From assembly GCF_030063305.1 (NCBI RefSeq), contig NZ_JASISV010000002.1, forward strand, positions 1 through 64,000: a stretch of DNA of 64,000 nt, given 5' to 3'. This DNA is from Salinibacterium sp. G-O1. GTDB lineage: Bacteria; Actinomycetota; Actinomycetes; Actinomycetales; Microbacteriaceae. Below the pieces are notes generated by a model that saw nothing but the letters and a program-made list of their open reading frames with translations, did not search any database and was not told the origin of the DNA. Position numbers and translations under genes: made by a program. Positions 44,834-53,279 of this stretch are shown piece by piece (the first letter of the stretch is position 1; each line of letters starts with the position of its first letter).

Positions 44834-45846
44834 TTCAGACGCTCGTCGCTGCGCTCATGTGGGTGCTTGTGTCGAGCCTGCTCATCCTGCGGCGCGGGCG
44901 CACAGACCGCAGCATCACGTATTCTGCGCTCACCATTGCTATCGCGATGACACTCAACGTCGATGCGATCTACGTCGTCGTCGATCGAGTTCTTGGCGCA
45001 ACCAATCTGGCCACGCTGCTCTCAGATGTCCTCTTGATGATTGGCCTCTTTTTCCTTGGCCGGGCAGCAATGAAAGCGGGGGAGTATCGCCCTCGTTTGG
45101 TGCGCGCGGCCGTTGGTCGCTCCGCACTGTTCATCGCACTCCTTGGCGCCTCAGTGGCCTTCACTCTCATCGATCGAGGGCCAACGACGGTCAATTTCAT
45201 GATTGATCTCGGCGCCCAACCGTGGGCCGCGACGTATTCGATCGTCGCTTTCACGTACTGCGGGATCGTCGTTACCGCGATGCTCGCGCTGGCGACACGC
45301 CAGTTCCGGCTTGGCGATGGCATCCACCGCATTCCGCCAGCGCTGCTGTTCATTGGCTCCGTTTCGGGCGTCACACTCTGCGTGGTGGTGATCGTTATGG
45401 ATGTTGCTCACATCTCAGGCAACCTCGAACTCATGAACGCGGTCGGCGCAACGTATGGGCCGCTATCTCTACTCGCTTTTGTCTTTCTGTGCGCCGGCTT
45501 CGTAGGGCAACCAATGGTCCGATACGTGCGGGATCGCGCGCGACGCGCGCAGACAGCTGAGATGGTGCGAGAGCTGGAGCCGCTCTGGCGTCGAGCAACA
45601 CTCGTGCGGCCGGGACTCAGCGGCACGAACTCGCTCGGGTCGAGCCTGGATGACCCAGAGGTACGCCTTCACCGCGAGATCGTCGAGATCCGTGACGCCA
45701 TGATCGATCCACGCGTCTCCTTCGAAGTCACTGGACCCGATCGTGCATTGCTGGAGCGAGCCGAGGCTCACCTCTTGGGGGCTATTGCGCGCGACACACG
45801 TGAACCTCTGCCTGGTCGCGCTGCACGCGAACGAGGACAGGTATGA
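44830..45846 (+). CDS. Multi-pass membrane protein, MAB_1171c type
   Basis: This 338-aa protein has about seven membrane segments in residues 1-235 (IQTLVAALMWVLVSSLLILR, LLSDVLLMIGLFFLGRAAMK, ALLFIGSVSGVTLCVVVIVM, YGPLSLLAFVFLCAGFVGQP) and a cytoplasmic C-terminal domain (ELEPLWRRATLVRPGL, LHREIVEIRDAMIDPR). This is the layout of proteins annotated MAB_1171c family putative transporters, often beside XRE and ImmA genes in Actinobacteria. Transport has not been shown; a signal receptor is as likely from the 7-TM layout and charged tail. It overlaps the genes on both sides by 4 nt. Confidence 0.75.
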   Translation: MIQTLVAALMWVLVSSLLILRRGRTDRSITYSALTIAIAMTLNVDAIYVVVDRVLGATNLATLLSDVLLMIGLFFLGRAAMKAGEYRPRLVRAAVGRSALFIALLGASVAFTLIDRGPTTVNFMIDLGAQPWAATYSIVAFTYCGIVVTAMLALATRQFRLGDGIHRIPPALLFIGSVSGVTLCVVVIVMDVAHISGNLELMNAVGATYGPLSLLAFVFLCAGFVGQPMVRYVRDRARRAQTAEMVRELEPLWRRATLVRPGLSGTNSLGSSLDDPEVRLHREIVEIRDAMIDPRVSFEVTGPDRALLERAEAHLLGAIARDTREPLPGRAARERGQV

Positions 45847-46985
45847 GACGGATCATCGCTGAGGGCGCGGCGCTGCTCACCGCGGGAGGTCTGAGTCTCG
45901 GAGGGACTATCGCCCGGAGGCTGACCGCACCGGTAGGCCCAAGGAACTTCGACCTGACCATCCGCGACGTGGAGGTTGATGGAGATCGGCGACTACTGGT
46001 CCTCGACCGCACACGCGAGACTGCCGCGCGTGGTGTCTACAACCTGTGGTTCGAGACGGGCGACTGGGTGCGAGTATCCGACGAAGTGCTTGACCGAGGC
46101 ACTGACCGGATCGCCCGGGTTGTCATGGATTCAGCAAACGACTTTCTCGCCTGCGCTGGCGACCGCTTCTCATGGAGCGGGATTTACTTCGCAAATTCAG
46201 CCGATGCAGGCCTCAGCGCCACGGACGTCTCGATCGACACAGTTGCAGGAGCAGCCCCGGCATGGCTCATTGAGGGCGAAGAGGACTGCTCGACCTGGGC
46301 GATCCACATCCATGGTCTGGGGAGCACTCGGGCCGGAACGTTGCGCGGCGCGCAGGTTGCCGCGGAGCTGGGCTACACATCGCTCGTCATCAGCTATCGC
46401 AATGACGGCGAGGGCCCCCGGTTCGGTACCGGGTGCTCAACGCTTGGCTTCACGGAGGCTGAAGATGCCGTAGCCGCAGTGGACTTCGCGATCCAGAACG
46501 GCGCGCAACGGATCGTGCTGTTTGGTTGGTCGATGGGTGCCGCGATCGCGCTACGAATTGCGAGTCGCACACGAGAGCGCGGTGTGATCGCGGGACTTGT
46601 TTTGGACTCGCCAGTTCTCAACTGGATCGACGTGATCAAAGCAAACTGCGCGCGCAGCGGTTTGCCCGCAGCGGCAGGGAATCTCGCGACCCTGTGGTTG
46701 ACGCTCGGCCCGCTTGCTCGCATGACTGGGCTGCCGAGTGCTATCCCGCTTCGAGAGTTCGATTGGGTGCAGTTCGCCGAAGAACTCACCGTGCCCATGC
46801 TGATCCTTCACGGAGCCAAGGATGACTCAGCTCCTATCAACGTCTCGGAAGCACTCCGCGATCGACGTCCTGACCTTGTCCAACTGGAATCCTTTGATGC
46901 AGGGCACACGCTTGCTTGGAACTCCGACCCGTCGCGATGGCGCTCTGCAGTCAGCGCCTGGCTCGCGAAGCAGCTGCCTTCTTGA
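45843..46985 (+). CDS. Alpha/beta hydrolase coupled to the membrane protein
   Basis: This 380-aa protein has an alpha/beta-hydrolase fold in its second half: IHIHGLGSTRAGTLRGAQ, nucleophile elbow LFGWSMGAAIALRIAS (Ser in GWSMG), an acid in ILHGAKDDSAPINVSE, and the final His in FDAGHTLAW. The N-terminus has a weak hydrophobic stretch (AEGAALLTAGGLSLGGTIA), possibly an anchor, and a 120-residue domain of unknown type. It overlaps the membrane-protein gene, so all four rightward genes form one operon. The substrate is unknown; making or destroying a small signal or lipid is a speculation. Confidence 0.8.
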   Translation: MRRIIAEGAALLTAGGLSLGGTIARRLTAPVGPRNFDLTIRDVEVDGDRRLLVLDRTRETAARGVYNLWFETGDWVRVSDEVLDRGTDRIARVVMDSANDFLACAGDRFSWSGIYFANSADAGLSATDVSIDTVAGAAPAWLIEGEEDCSTWAIHIHGLGSTRAGTLRGAQVAAELGYTSLVISYRNDGEGPRFGTGCSTLGFTEAEDAVAAVDFAIQNGAQRIVLFGWSMGAAIALRIASRTRERGVIAGLVLDSPVLNWIDVIKANCARSGLPAAAGNLATLWLTLGPLARMTGLPSAIPLREFDWVQFAEELTVPMLILHGAKDDSAPINVSEALRDRRPDLVQLESFDAGHTLAWNSDPSRWRSAVSAWLAKQLPS

Positions 46986-47117
46986 TCTGCAACGTGATGC
47001 GCGCGATCTCGCGAGGGGCGGTAGGCCGGTTCACACCCGGAAAAACCCTACTCAACCCGCTGTCACTCCGATATCATCGGGAATGTCGGCCTGCGCGGGT
47101 CGAGACGGAGGAGAGAC

Positions 47118-47309
47118 GTGACTGAGCCATGGATGTCTGCCGATGACATTGCGACGCATCTTGGCGTCACTAAGGACACCGTCTACACCTGGATCGCCGA
47201 GAAGAACATGCCTGCGCACAAGATCGGGCGCCTGTGGAAGTTTCAGGCAAGCGAGGTTGATGACTGGGTGCGCCGAGGCGGGGCTGCTGCGGCGGAGGCG
47301 GGCGCATGA
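47118..47309 (+). CDS. Small HTH protein heading the defence cluster
   Basis: This 63-aa protein is a MerR/excisionase-type HTH: PWMSADDIATHLGVTKDTVY, TWIAEKNMPAHKIGRLWKFQ. GGAGGAGAG lies just before the GTG start. It is 55 bp upstream of the methyltransferase and on the same strand. Comparable small HTH proteins often open restriction and BREX-type clusters as controllers. A role in regulating the downstream operon is likely; a link to element excision is less so because xis already lies beside int. Confidence 0.8.
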   Translation: MTEPWMSADDIATHLGVTKDTVYTWIAEKNMPAHKIGRLWKFQASEVDDWVRRGGAAAAEAGA

Positions 47310-47364
47310 CTTCAGCCTTGTCGCTGGTCTCTGGTGAGATGAGCCTTATGAAAGTAGACATTCC

Positions 47365-50082
47365 ATGGTGAGGCTTAACCTCAAAGCTGTCGAGGATCGA
47401 GTTGCGCCACTCGGGGGCCGTGACACCTACGACCGCCAGTTCATCTTCGATCTACTCCTCGCTTATGGCAAGCCGCAGGGCAACGTCACGCGTCTCCGGA
47501 ACGGTACGCTGAGTGTCGCCGTAGATCCTGAGACCGAAGTTGCGCAGAAAAATGTCGTCTACTTCAAGGAGACAGTTGGCGACCCGCTCGCAGTGAACGA
47601 TGCGCTGAAGACTTCACCGGCGGTGGTGCGATTCAACACCCGATTTGTGATCGTCACCGATTACACAGAAGTTGTCGCCACGGACACGAAGACCGGCGAG
47701 ACCATCGGTTTTCCGATCCGGAATATCGACGAATATTTCACTTTCTTTCTGCCCTGGGCGGGTATGGAGAAGTCCCAGTACGCTGCCGAAGCGCACGCGG
47801 ATGTCAAGGCAGCGGAGCGGATGGGTAAGCTGTTCGACGAGCTGCTCGTGGCGAACCCGAGTCTCCTCGATGTCCCCAACGGGCGGCACTCACTCAACAT
47901 TTTCTTCACCCGGCTACTGTTCTGTTTCTTCGCCGAAGACACCGGAATCTTTGACGATAACCAGTTCACTAATGCGGTCGGGTCCCACACTCAGGCCGAC
48001 GGGTCGGACGTCGCTGACTTTCTCACTGCCTTGTTTACCGCGCTCGACACCGAACGTTCCGAGGACAAGCCCAAGCATCTGGCGGGATTCCCATACGTTA
48101 ACGGGCGACTGTTCACGGTGTCGACTGAGCATGTAGTGCCGCGATTCACGAAGAAAGCTCGCGAACTGTTGATCGAGTCGGGCACGCTGATCTGGCGGGA
48201 GATTAACCCCGACATCTTTGGGTCAATGTTCCAAGCGATCGTCACCCCCGGCAAGCGCAGCGACCTCGGCCAGCACTACACCTCAGTACCGAACATCCTC
48301 AAGACCATCGAGCCTCTCTTCCTTGACGAACTCAAAGCGCAGTTCGATGCAGGGTTCGAGTCAGCCAAGAGGCTCGAAGCGCTGCTGGGGCGGATCAGCG
48401 CGATCAAGGTCTTCGATCCGGCCTGTGGATCGGGCAACTTCCTAGTCATTGCATACAAGGAATTGCGCCGCGTGGAGCACGCGATTCTGGAGCGTCTCGC
48501 TGACCTCGACCAGAGACATCAAGTGCTCTACGCAGAGTCGAAAGTCAATATTGAGAACTTCTTTGGCATCGAGATTGACGACTTCGCGGTCGAGGTCGCA
48601 ATCCTCTCCCTGTGGATCGCGAAGCATCAGATGAACAGTGAGTTCAAAGACAAGTTCGGTGTCTCCATCCCGCTGATCCCCCTGAAGGAGACCGGTCAAA
48701 TCCAGCAGGGAAACGCCACCCGCGTCGACTGGAATGCCGTGTGTCCGAATGACGGCGGCGAGGTTTATTTGATAGGAAACCCTCCGTACAAGGGAGGCAA
48801 ATCGCAGAGCAAGGAGATGAAGGCAGATTACCCGTTCGTCTTCGGGAATCGACCGCATTCAAAGGATCTCGATTACATCGCGTTATGGTTCGTCAAGGGA
48901 GCCGACTACATCGAAGGGACTCGTGCTGAACTTGCGTTCGTAACGACCAACTCTGTGTCGCAGGGAGAGCATGTCGGGCTCATGTTCCCGATGATCTTTG
49001 CGAAGAGAATCGAGATCGGTTACGCGTACACCTCCTTCAAATGGGAGAATAATGCTAAGCGGAATGCGGGCGTCGCGGTAATTGTCGTGAACCTTCGTAC
49101 AGAACGGTCGGGCCTTAAATACATCTTTACTGATGGCCTGCAAGTCAAAGCCGAGAACATCAACGGCTATCTTGCCGACGCACCTTCAGTTTTCGTATAT
49201 CGAAGGACCAAGCCAATCAGCGTCGGCCTACCGCGCATGGTGCTTGGCTCTATGGCTAAAGATGGCGGGAATCTGATTCTTGATGCCGAGGAACGATACA
49301 AAGCAGTCGCTGATAACCCTGATGCTGATCGATATCTAAAGAGATACGTCGGCTCGGAAGAGTTCATCAATGACACTGCGCGTTACTGCGTGTGGGTCAC
49401 AGATAGCGAAGTTGCGGCCGTCCGGAGGATCGAACCGATTTCGAGGCGGCTTACTGCGGTTGCTACTTGGCGAGAAGGACGTGACGAAGCTGGCGTCAAG
49501 GCCTTCGCAGCGCACCCAAATCGCTTTAAGCAAGTGGCGTATAAACCGACGGAGTCGATCGTCGTTCCCCGCGTGTCGTCTGAACGACGCAACTACGTGC
49601 CGATGGGTTACCTCGACAAGAACACTGTGATCTCGGACGCCGCAAACGCAGTCTACAATGCGAAACCTTGGCTATTTGCACTATTAACTTCCCAGATGCA
49701 CAACGCGTGGTTGCGGGCTGTTGCTGGAAGACTTGAGACTCGGATTCGCTATGGGGCCTACATCGTGTACAACAATTTCCCGGTCCCGCAGCTCTCTGAT
49801 GCAGTGAAGGAACAACTCACTGTGGTGGCGCTGCGAGTGCTGGATGTGCGTGAGTACCACTGCGAGAAGACGCTCGCAGAGCTGTACGATCCGGACGTCA
49901 TGCCTGCCGATCTGCGTGCTGCGCATGTGGCCGTTGATGAACTGGTGGATTCGGTCTATTCCAAGCGTGGTTACGAGACCGATGAGCAGCGTCTCTCTGA
50001 TCTGTTCGCGATGTACGAACGCATGACTGCCGAGGAAGCTGCGAAGGCCCCGGCGAAGAAGAGCAGGAGCATCAGCAAGTGA
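47365..50082 (+). CDS. MmeI-like DNA adenine methyltransferase
   Basis: This 905-aa protein follows the MmeI order. The N-terminal domain includes RFVIVTDYTEVVATDTKTGE. The helical spacer has NIFFTRLLFCFFAEDTGIF. The SAM motif FDPACGSGNFLV starts at residue 350, NPPY starts at 472 (N6-adenine type), and FKWENNAKRNAGVAVIVVNL marks the end of the methylase core. The target-recognition and C-terminal parts follow. In MmeI the N-terminus is a nuclease; here I see no clear PD-ExK (VVYFKETVG where an ExK would be expected), so this copy may only methylate. It overlaps the helicase gene by 4 nt. Confidence 0.87.
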   Translation: MVRLNLKAVEDRVAPLGGRDTYDRQFIFDLLLAYGKPQGNVTRLRNGTLSVAVDPETEVAQKNVVYFKETVGDPLAVNDALKTSPAVVRFNTRFVIVTDYTEVVATDTKTGETIGFPIRNIDEYFTFFLPWAGMEKSQYAAEAHADVKAAERMGKLFDELLVANPSLLDVPNGRHSLNIFFTRLLFCFFAEDTGIFDDNQFTNAVGSHTQADGSDVADFLTALFTALDTERSEDKPKHLAGFPYVNGRLFTVSTEHVVPRFTKKARELLIESGTLIWREINPDIFGSMFQAIVTPGKRSDLGQHYTSVPNILKTIEPLFLDELKAQFDAGFESAKRLEALLGRISAIKVFDPACGSGNFLVIAYKELRRVEHAILERLADLDQRHQVLYAESKVNIENFFGIEIDDFAVEVAILSLWIAKHQMNSEFKDKFGVSIPLIPLKETGQIQQGNATRVDWNAVCPNDGGEVYLIGNPPYKGGKSQSKEMKADYPFVFGNRPHSKDLDYIALWFVKGADYIEGTRAELAFVTTNSVSQGEHVGLMFPMIFAKRIEIGYAYTSFKWENNAKRNAGVAVIVVNLRTERSGLKYIFTDGLQVKAENINGYLADAPSVFVYRRTKPISVGLPRMVLGSMAKDGGNLILDAEERYKAVADNPDADRYLKRYVGSEEFINDTARYCVWVTDSEVAAVRRIEPISRRLTAVATWREGRDEAGVKAFAAHPNRFKQVAYKPTESIVVPRVSSERRNYVPMGYLDKNTVISDAANAVYNAKPWLFALLTSQMHNAWLRAVAGRLETRIRYGAYIVYNNFPVPQLSDAVKEQLTVVALRVLDVREYHCEKTLAELYDPDVMPADLRAAHVAVDELVDSVYSKRGYETDEQRLSDLFAMYERMTAEEAAKAPAKKSRSISK

Positions 50083-52064
50083 ACGCAATCAAGAAGCCGG
50101 TCAACATCGTTGAAGTGACCTATGCACGCACGAAGGCGTCAGTCAACACGGACAATATGGGCATGCGTGAGATGCAGCAGCGTGTCTTCGCCAAGCGCGA
50201 CGCCCAGCACCTCCTTGTGAAGGCCCCACCCGCGTCGGGTAAGTCACGAGCGCTGATGTTTGTCGCTCTCGACAAGCTTTACAACCAGGGCCGCAAAAAA
50301 GTAGTCGTCGCTGTCCCAGAACGCTCGATCGGGGCCTCATTCTCCTCAACGAGCCTCACCAAGTTTGGATTCTTTGCCGACTGGGAAGTCAAAGCGAAGC
50401 ACAATCTCTGCGACCCTGGCTCTTCACAGGGCAAGGTTGGCGCGTTCATCGATTTCCTGAACGACCCCACTGCGGCCACCCTGGTGTGTACGCACGCCAC
50501 GTTGCGGTTCGCGTTTGAAAAACTCGACCCGGCTGCCTTCGCCGGTACGGTGCTTGCGATCGACGAGTTTCATCACGTCTCCGCCGATACCGAGACCAAT
50601 CGTCTTGGTGCCCTGCTTCGTGAGGTGATGCACGGCTCCGACGTCCACATCGTCGCGATGACCGGCTCGTACTTCCGCGGTGACTCGGTGCCGGTGCTCT
50701 CGGCCGAGGACGAGGCACGCTTCACGCCGGTCACGTTCAACTATTACGACCAGCTCAACGGGTACGAGTACCTGAACTCGCTTGGCATTGGTCACCACTT
50801 TTACCAGGGCCGCTACACCGATGCGATCGGCGAGGTGTTCGACCTGAACAAGAAGACGATCGTGCATATCCCGAACGTGAACTCGGGTGAGTCGACGAAA
50901 GACAAGATCGAAGAGGTCGGGTTCATCATTGACTCGATAGGTCACGTTGAGTCCACCCATCCAGACACAGGCATCATCAGCATCCGTCGGAACGACAACG
51001 GAGAGATCCTTCGACTCGCGGATCTCGTGGATGACACGGATCAGAAGAAGCGCGCTGACACGCTGCACTACCTCTCCACGGTCGCATCCAAGGACCGTGA
51101 TGCGGTGGACGTGATCCTCGCGCTCGGTATGGCGAAGGAAGGGTTTGACTGGCCGTTCGCTGAGCACGCGCTCACGGTTGGGTACCGGGCGTCGCTCACT
51201 GAGGTGATCCAGATAATCGGTCGTGTAACCCGCGACAGCGAAGGTAAAGAGCATGCGCAGTTCACGAACCTGATCGCCGAACCCGATGCCTCGCAGGGCG
51301 AGGTGAAAGTCTCGGTGAACAACATGCTCAAAGCAATCACGGCGTCCTTGCTAATGGAGCAGGTGCTCGCACAGAACTTCACGTTCAAGATGAAGCGCAT
51401 CGGTGACGATGACGCGCAAGCGCCGGGGGTCATTACGATCAAGGGCTTCAAGGAACCCTCCACCGAGCGGGTCAAACAAATCATTGAGACTGACCTCAAC
51501 GATCTAAAGGCAACGATCCTGCAAGACGACACGTTCGCGAAAGCCGCAGCGGGGTCGGTTGATCCGGAGACGACGAACAAGGTATTGATCCCGAAGATCA
51601 TCCGTGAGCGGTATCCGGAGCTGGATGAGTCGCAGGTCGAGGAGCTCCGTCAGCAGGTTGTCGTGGACTCGGTGATCAAGAACGGTGAGGTTCGCGAAGT
51701 AGGTGACAAACGGTTCATCAAGATGGCCGAGAAGTTTGTCAACATCGACGACATTAATATTAACCTCATCGATTCGGTCAACCCATTCCAGCGCGCCTTC
51801 GAGGTCCTGTCGAAGTCGGTGACTCCATCCGTGCTGCGAATTATTCAGGACTCCATCACCGCGACCCGAGTTGAGGTCACTGAAGATGAGGCCAAGGTTG
51901 CGTGGCCGAAAATGCAGCAGTGGGCGAAACTCAACGGTCGCCCGAACGTTCGTTCTGAGGATCCGACGGAGAAGCGGTACGCAGAAATCGTGCTCTTCCT
52001 TCAGCGGAAGAAGCAGGAACGCGACGCCGCAGCACGGGCCACCCAGATGGTGGACGAAGCATGA
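50079..52064 (+). CDS. SF2 DEAD/DEAH helicase of the defence cluster
   Basis: This 661-aa protein has Walker A APPASGKSRAL near residue 50, the DEFH-type motif II AIDEFHHVSADT, motif III AMTGSYFRGD, and motif VI VIQIIGRVTRDSEGKEHAQF. It resembles the R-subunit helicases of type I and III systems, without an obvious nuclease domain. The C-terminal part (WAKLNGRPNVRSEDPTEKRY) has the same basic helical pattern seen in the next protein near RRSQGRVPDSQTRTIAERKL. It overlaps both neighbours by 4 nt, so it is surely produced with them. It probably translocates on DNA at unmodified sites. Confidence 0.88.
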   Translation: MNAIKKPVNIVEVTYARTKASVNTDNMGMREMQQRVFAKRDAQHLLVKAPPASGKSRALMFVALDKLYNQGRKKVVVAVPERSIGASFSSTSLTKFGFFADWEVKAKHNLCDPGSSQGKVGAFIDFLNDPTAATLVCTHATLRFAFEKLDPAAFAGTVLAIDEFHHVSADTETNRLGALLREVMHGSDVHIVAMTGSYFRGDSVPVLSAEDEARFTPVTFNYYDQLNGYEYLNSLGIGHHFYQGRYTDAIGEVFDLNKKTIVHIPNVNSGESTKDKIEEVGFIIDSIGHVESTHPDTGIISIRRNDNGEILRLADLVDDTDQKKRADTLHYLSTVASKDRDAVDVILALGMAKEGFDWPFAEHALTVGYRASLTEVIQIIGRVTRDSEGKEHAQFTNLIAEPDASQGEVKVSVNNMLKAITASLLMEQVLAQNFTFKMKRIGDDDAQAPGVITIKGFKEPSTERVKQIIETDLNDLKATILQDDTFAKAAAGSVDPETTNKVLIPKIIRERYPELDESQVEELRQQVVVDSVIKNGEVREVGDKRFIKMAEKFVNIDDININLIDSVNPFQRAFEVLSKSVTPSVLRIIQDSITATRVEVTEDEAKVAWPKMQQWAKLNGRPNVRSEDPTEKRYAEIVLFLQRKKQERDAAARATQMVDEA

Positions 52065-53278
52065 GCGACGCAGAACCGACGGGCTTCGGCCCGGTCGACT
52101 TCGTTTTTCCGACAAACATTGACGCGATCCTCGATTCCGACGTCGATGGTCTTCTCGATGCGCCTGAGAAGGCGAAGAAAGTCACCTCAGCGGACCGGCT
52201 GGAGCGTGCGTTCTTGGAGATCGTCGAGTTCCGACGCTCGCAGGGTCGTGTCCCCGATTCGCAGACACGCACGATTGCCGAACGCAAGCTTGGTGCCCGT
52301 CTCGACGGGATCCTCGCAAATGACGTGAAGATTGCGGCGCTAAACCCACTGGATATTGAGTTCGGACTTCTTGAGGTTCCTGAGCCCCCCGCGACACTCG
52401 ACGATCTTCTCGAAGCCGACGACCTTGACTTACTCGGTGATGAGTCTGGTCTGCTCGATGTCTCGGATCTGCCGACTCGTAAACCTCCGAGTGAAATCGA
52501 CTCGGTGGCGAAGCGCAAGAAGGCTCAAGACTTCGACAAGTTTGAGCATCTCTTCAAAGCGAAGCACGCGGAACTTACAGACGGCGCGGCACAGATGGCG
52601 CCGTTCAAGGGCCTCCGAACGGTGACTGAGGGGCGGTTCTTCGTTCTCAATGGAATCATGCTTTTCGTTGCCGAGGTCGGCGAAACTCGCGAGATGGTTG
52701 TCGGTGGCAAGACTGAGCAGAAGCAGCGTCTGCGTGTGATCTTCGAGAACGGCACCGAGTCGGCCATGTATCGTCAATCGCTGTCGATCCGCCTCTTCGA
52801 GCAAGACGGTCAGGCAATCGTTCAAACTGGTTTGAACGACGACGAAGTGCTCGACGGCGGTGACCTCGCGAGTGGCTACATCTATGTCCTCCGGTCGCGC
52901 AGTGAAGACCCGCAGATCTCCGAAATGGAGCACCTGCATAAGATTGGATTCTCCCGTGGCCCCGTCGAGAATCGGATCAAGAACGCGGATAAATCACCGA
53001 CGTACTTGATGGCACCGGTGGAGGTCGTCGCGAGCTACCAGACGTTCAATCTCAACGTTGTGAAGTTCGAGAACCTACTGCATCGCGTCTTCGCTGCGGT
53101 TCGGCTCAACCTCACGCAGATCGACCGAAAAGGTCGCGACTACGATCCGTCGGAGTGGTTCGTTGCGCCACGTACCGTCATCGACCAGGTCGTCGAACTG
53201 ATCGTTTCCGGAGAGATCGTGAACTACGACTACGACGCCCAAACCCAGCGGCTTCGTAGCCGGGCAGAGGAAAAGTGA
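52061..53278 (+). CDS. GIY-YIG (T5orf172-type) nuclease
   Basis: This 405-aa protein has a C-terminal GIY-YIG domain of the T5orf172 type: GYIYVLRSRSEDPQI near residue 272, LHKIGFSRGPVENRIKNA with the basic residues, and FENLLHRVFAAVRLNL carrying the likely catalytic Glu. Residues 40-90 form a helical module resembling the helicase C-terminus. The acidic linker (DDLLEADDLDLLGDE) separates the two. It is likely the cutting subunit for the helicase and methyltransferase. The gene starts inside the helicase stop codon. Confidence 0.87.
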   Translation: MSDAEPTGFGPVDFVFPTNIDAILDSDVDGLLDAPEKAKKVTSADRLERAFLEIVEFRRSQGRVPDSQTRTIAERKLGARLDGILANDVKIAALNPLDIEFGLLEVPEPPATLDDLLEADDLDLLGDESGLLDVSDLPTRKPPSEIDSVAKRKKAQDFDKFEHLFKAKHAELTDGAAQMAPFKGLRTVTEGRFFVLNGIMLFVAEVGETREMVVGGKTEQKQRLRVIFENGTESAMYRQSLSIRLFEQDGQAIVQTGLNDDEVLDGGDLASGYIYVLRSRSEDPQISEMEHLHKIGFSRGPVENRIKNADKSPTYLMAPVEVVASYQTFNLNVVKFENLLHRVFAAVRLNLTQIDRKGRDYDPSEWFVAPRTVIDQVVELIVSGEIVNYDYDAQTQRLRSRAEEK

Positions 53279-53279
53279 C

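Noticed and set aside
47340-47351. TGAGCCTTATGA, also found at 63939-63950
   Set aside because: A 12-base match without further similarity or a common context; possibly chance, though both lie near the ends of accessory modules.
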